This document shows, piece by piece, positions 63,391 through 64,000 of a stretch of 64,000 nucleotides of DNA (within the stretch, counting starts at the first letter, position 1; every line of letters starts with the position of its first letter). The notes under the pieces are model-generated. The model saw nothing but the letters and a program-made list of their open reading frames with translations, was not told where the DNA came from and made no database searches. The position numbers and the translations under genes are program-made. Source of the DNA: JBBDMC01 sp963775235 (GTDB lineage: Bacteria; Pseudomonadota; Alphaproteobacteria; Rhizobiales; Kaistiaceae); assembly GCA_963775235.1 (NCBI GenBank), contig CAVZHY010000006.1:124001-188000 (forward strand), given 5' to 3'.

Positions 63391-64000
63391 ATGGACCGTA
63401 TCAACAACGCCGCTTCCCTGCTTGCCGCCGCGCGCCTCTCCGGACTGCCGGTGGAGGTGTTACCGGTGATGATGCGACCGCGGGACGAGGCGGAGGCCTA
63501 TTGGGTTCAGAACGCCGTGCATGGGCTGATCTCCCGCAGCCGCTTTGGCGAACGTGCCGGGTACAAGATCGGTTGCACCACCGCCGTCATGCGGAAGTAT
63601 CTCGGCATACGGAGTCCGTGTTCGGGCGGCATTTTTGTCGGTGCGATCTACGGCAGCGGGGTCGAACTCGACCACGAGTCTTTCGTGCAAGTCGGTATCG
63701 AAAGTCAGATCGCCGTCAGGGTCGGGCGCGACCTGCCGCCGGAAGACGGCCCGTACGATGGCGGGAAGCTCGCGAACGCGGTGGATTACTATTTTGCTGC
63801 GATCGAGGTGCTCGACAACCGATACAGTGACCTGCACCACACCGGCATACCGACGCTGATCGCCGACGACTTCTTCGCGGCCGCGTGCGTGCTTGGCAAT
63901 CCGGTTGCCGCCGAGAAGGTGGGCGACGTGAGAGAATTGGTTTCCGTTGCCAAGATCGGTGATGTGGAGGTTGGCCGCGGCAAGGGCAGTGACATCATGC
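63391..64000 (+). CDS. 2-keto-4-pentenoate hydratase-like protein (MhpD family), 3' end outside window
   Basis: Open from ATG 63391, 3 bp after the ctaA stop, to the window edge (203 codons). The fold is the fumarylacetoacetase-type hydratase: AYWVQNAVHGLISRSRFGE, GYKIGCTTAVMRKYLGIRSP, and the metal-site region IESQIAVRVGRDLP (E-x-E-like), AAIEVLDNRYSDLHH, TLIADDFFAAACVLG. Members hydrate 2-hydroxypentadienoates in aromatic degradation; no such pathway is near, so the substrate is uncertain. The gene is cut by the window boundary. Confidence 0.82.
   Translation, partial: MDRINNAASLLAAARLSGLPVEVLPVMMRPRDEAEAYWVQNAVHGLISRSRFGERAGYKIGCTTAVMRKYLGIRSPCSGGIFVGAIYGSGVELDHESFVQVGIESQIAVRVGRDLPPEDGPYDGGKLANAVDYYFAAIEVLDNRYSDLHHTGIPTLIADDFFAAACVLGNPVAAEKVGDVRELVSVAKIGDVEVGRGKGSDIM

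Overview
The window is GC-rich DNA from an alphaproteobacterium, most likely of the order Hyphomicrobiales (Rhizobiales). Supporting signs are a Porin_2-type outer-membrane porin, the gene order rpoZ - relA/spoT - pyrE - DUF2062 - pdxJ - acpS - lepB - rnc - era - recO - parC, an ldtR/ldtP pair, the ribD-ribE-ribH-nusB-thiL block, H+-pyrophosphatase, a Cbp3-like chaperone, and a dispersed intergenic repeat of a type I recall from Rhizobiales genomes. I cannot name a genus.

Layout. 1-2 kb: two related sulfotransferases facing each other, then tRNA-Ser(GCU). 2-10 kb: a porin; a three-gene envelope cluster (repeat-rich OmpA protein, 46-residue membrane protein, anchored helix-hairpin-helix protein); then, on the minus strand, an alpha/beta hydrolase and a soluble lytic transglycosylase. 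10-25 kb: dapA-smpB, a family-5-like uracil-DNA glycosylase and a NYN protein on the minus strand, then the long housekeeping block from rpoZ to parC. 25-31 kb: minus-strand genes (YkgJ-like, bpt, SLC13 permease, RDD protein, threonine dehydratase, hemB). 31-35 kb: ldtR, an odd protein with an apparent hemerythrin-like N-terminus and a repeat-rich tail, and ldtP. 35-46 kb: glyA, nrdR, ribD, ribE, ribH, a hydrolase, nusB, thiL, an MFS transporter, hppA, bamE. 46-50.6 kb: ubiquinol-cytochrome c chaperone, DUF177, plsX, fabH, ihfA, merR, tRNA-Pro(GGG). 50.7-62 kb: an accessory stretch with small exported proteins, a two-domain glycosyltransferase with an unrecognised partner, and a divergent exopolysaccharide locus (O-antigen-ligase-like polymerase, initiating sugar phosphotransferase, glycosyltransferase, export lipoprotein, Wzc/GumC-like co-polymerase). 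62-64 kb: DUF2842, ctaA/COX15 and a partial MhpD-like hydratase.

Two features cut across the window. First, at least ten genes have reading frames that break and resume in another frame. Breaks crowd into 46.7-59.2 kb and hit normally essential genes (plsX, fabH, relA/spoT), so assembly indels are more likely than true decay. Second, an approximately 100-bp repeat with matching inverted ends occurs three times in full and once as an apparent internal-deletion remnant. Two of the full copies form the stop codon of the adjoining gene.

Functionally the window is mostly core biology: cell-wall turnover (slt, ldtP, dapA), stringent response, phospholipid and fatty-acid initiation, riboflavin, thiamine, pyridoxine and heme synthesis. 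The accessory interest lies in the surface-polysaccharide and envelope genes. I saw no prophage, insertion sequence with a transposase, CRISPR array or toxin-antitoxin pair.
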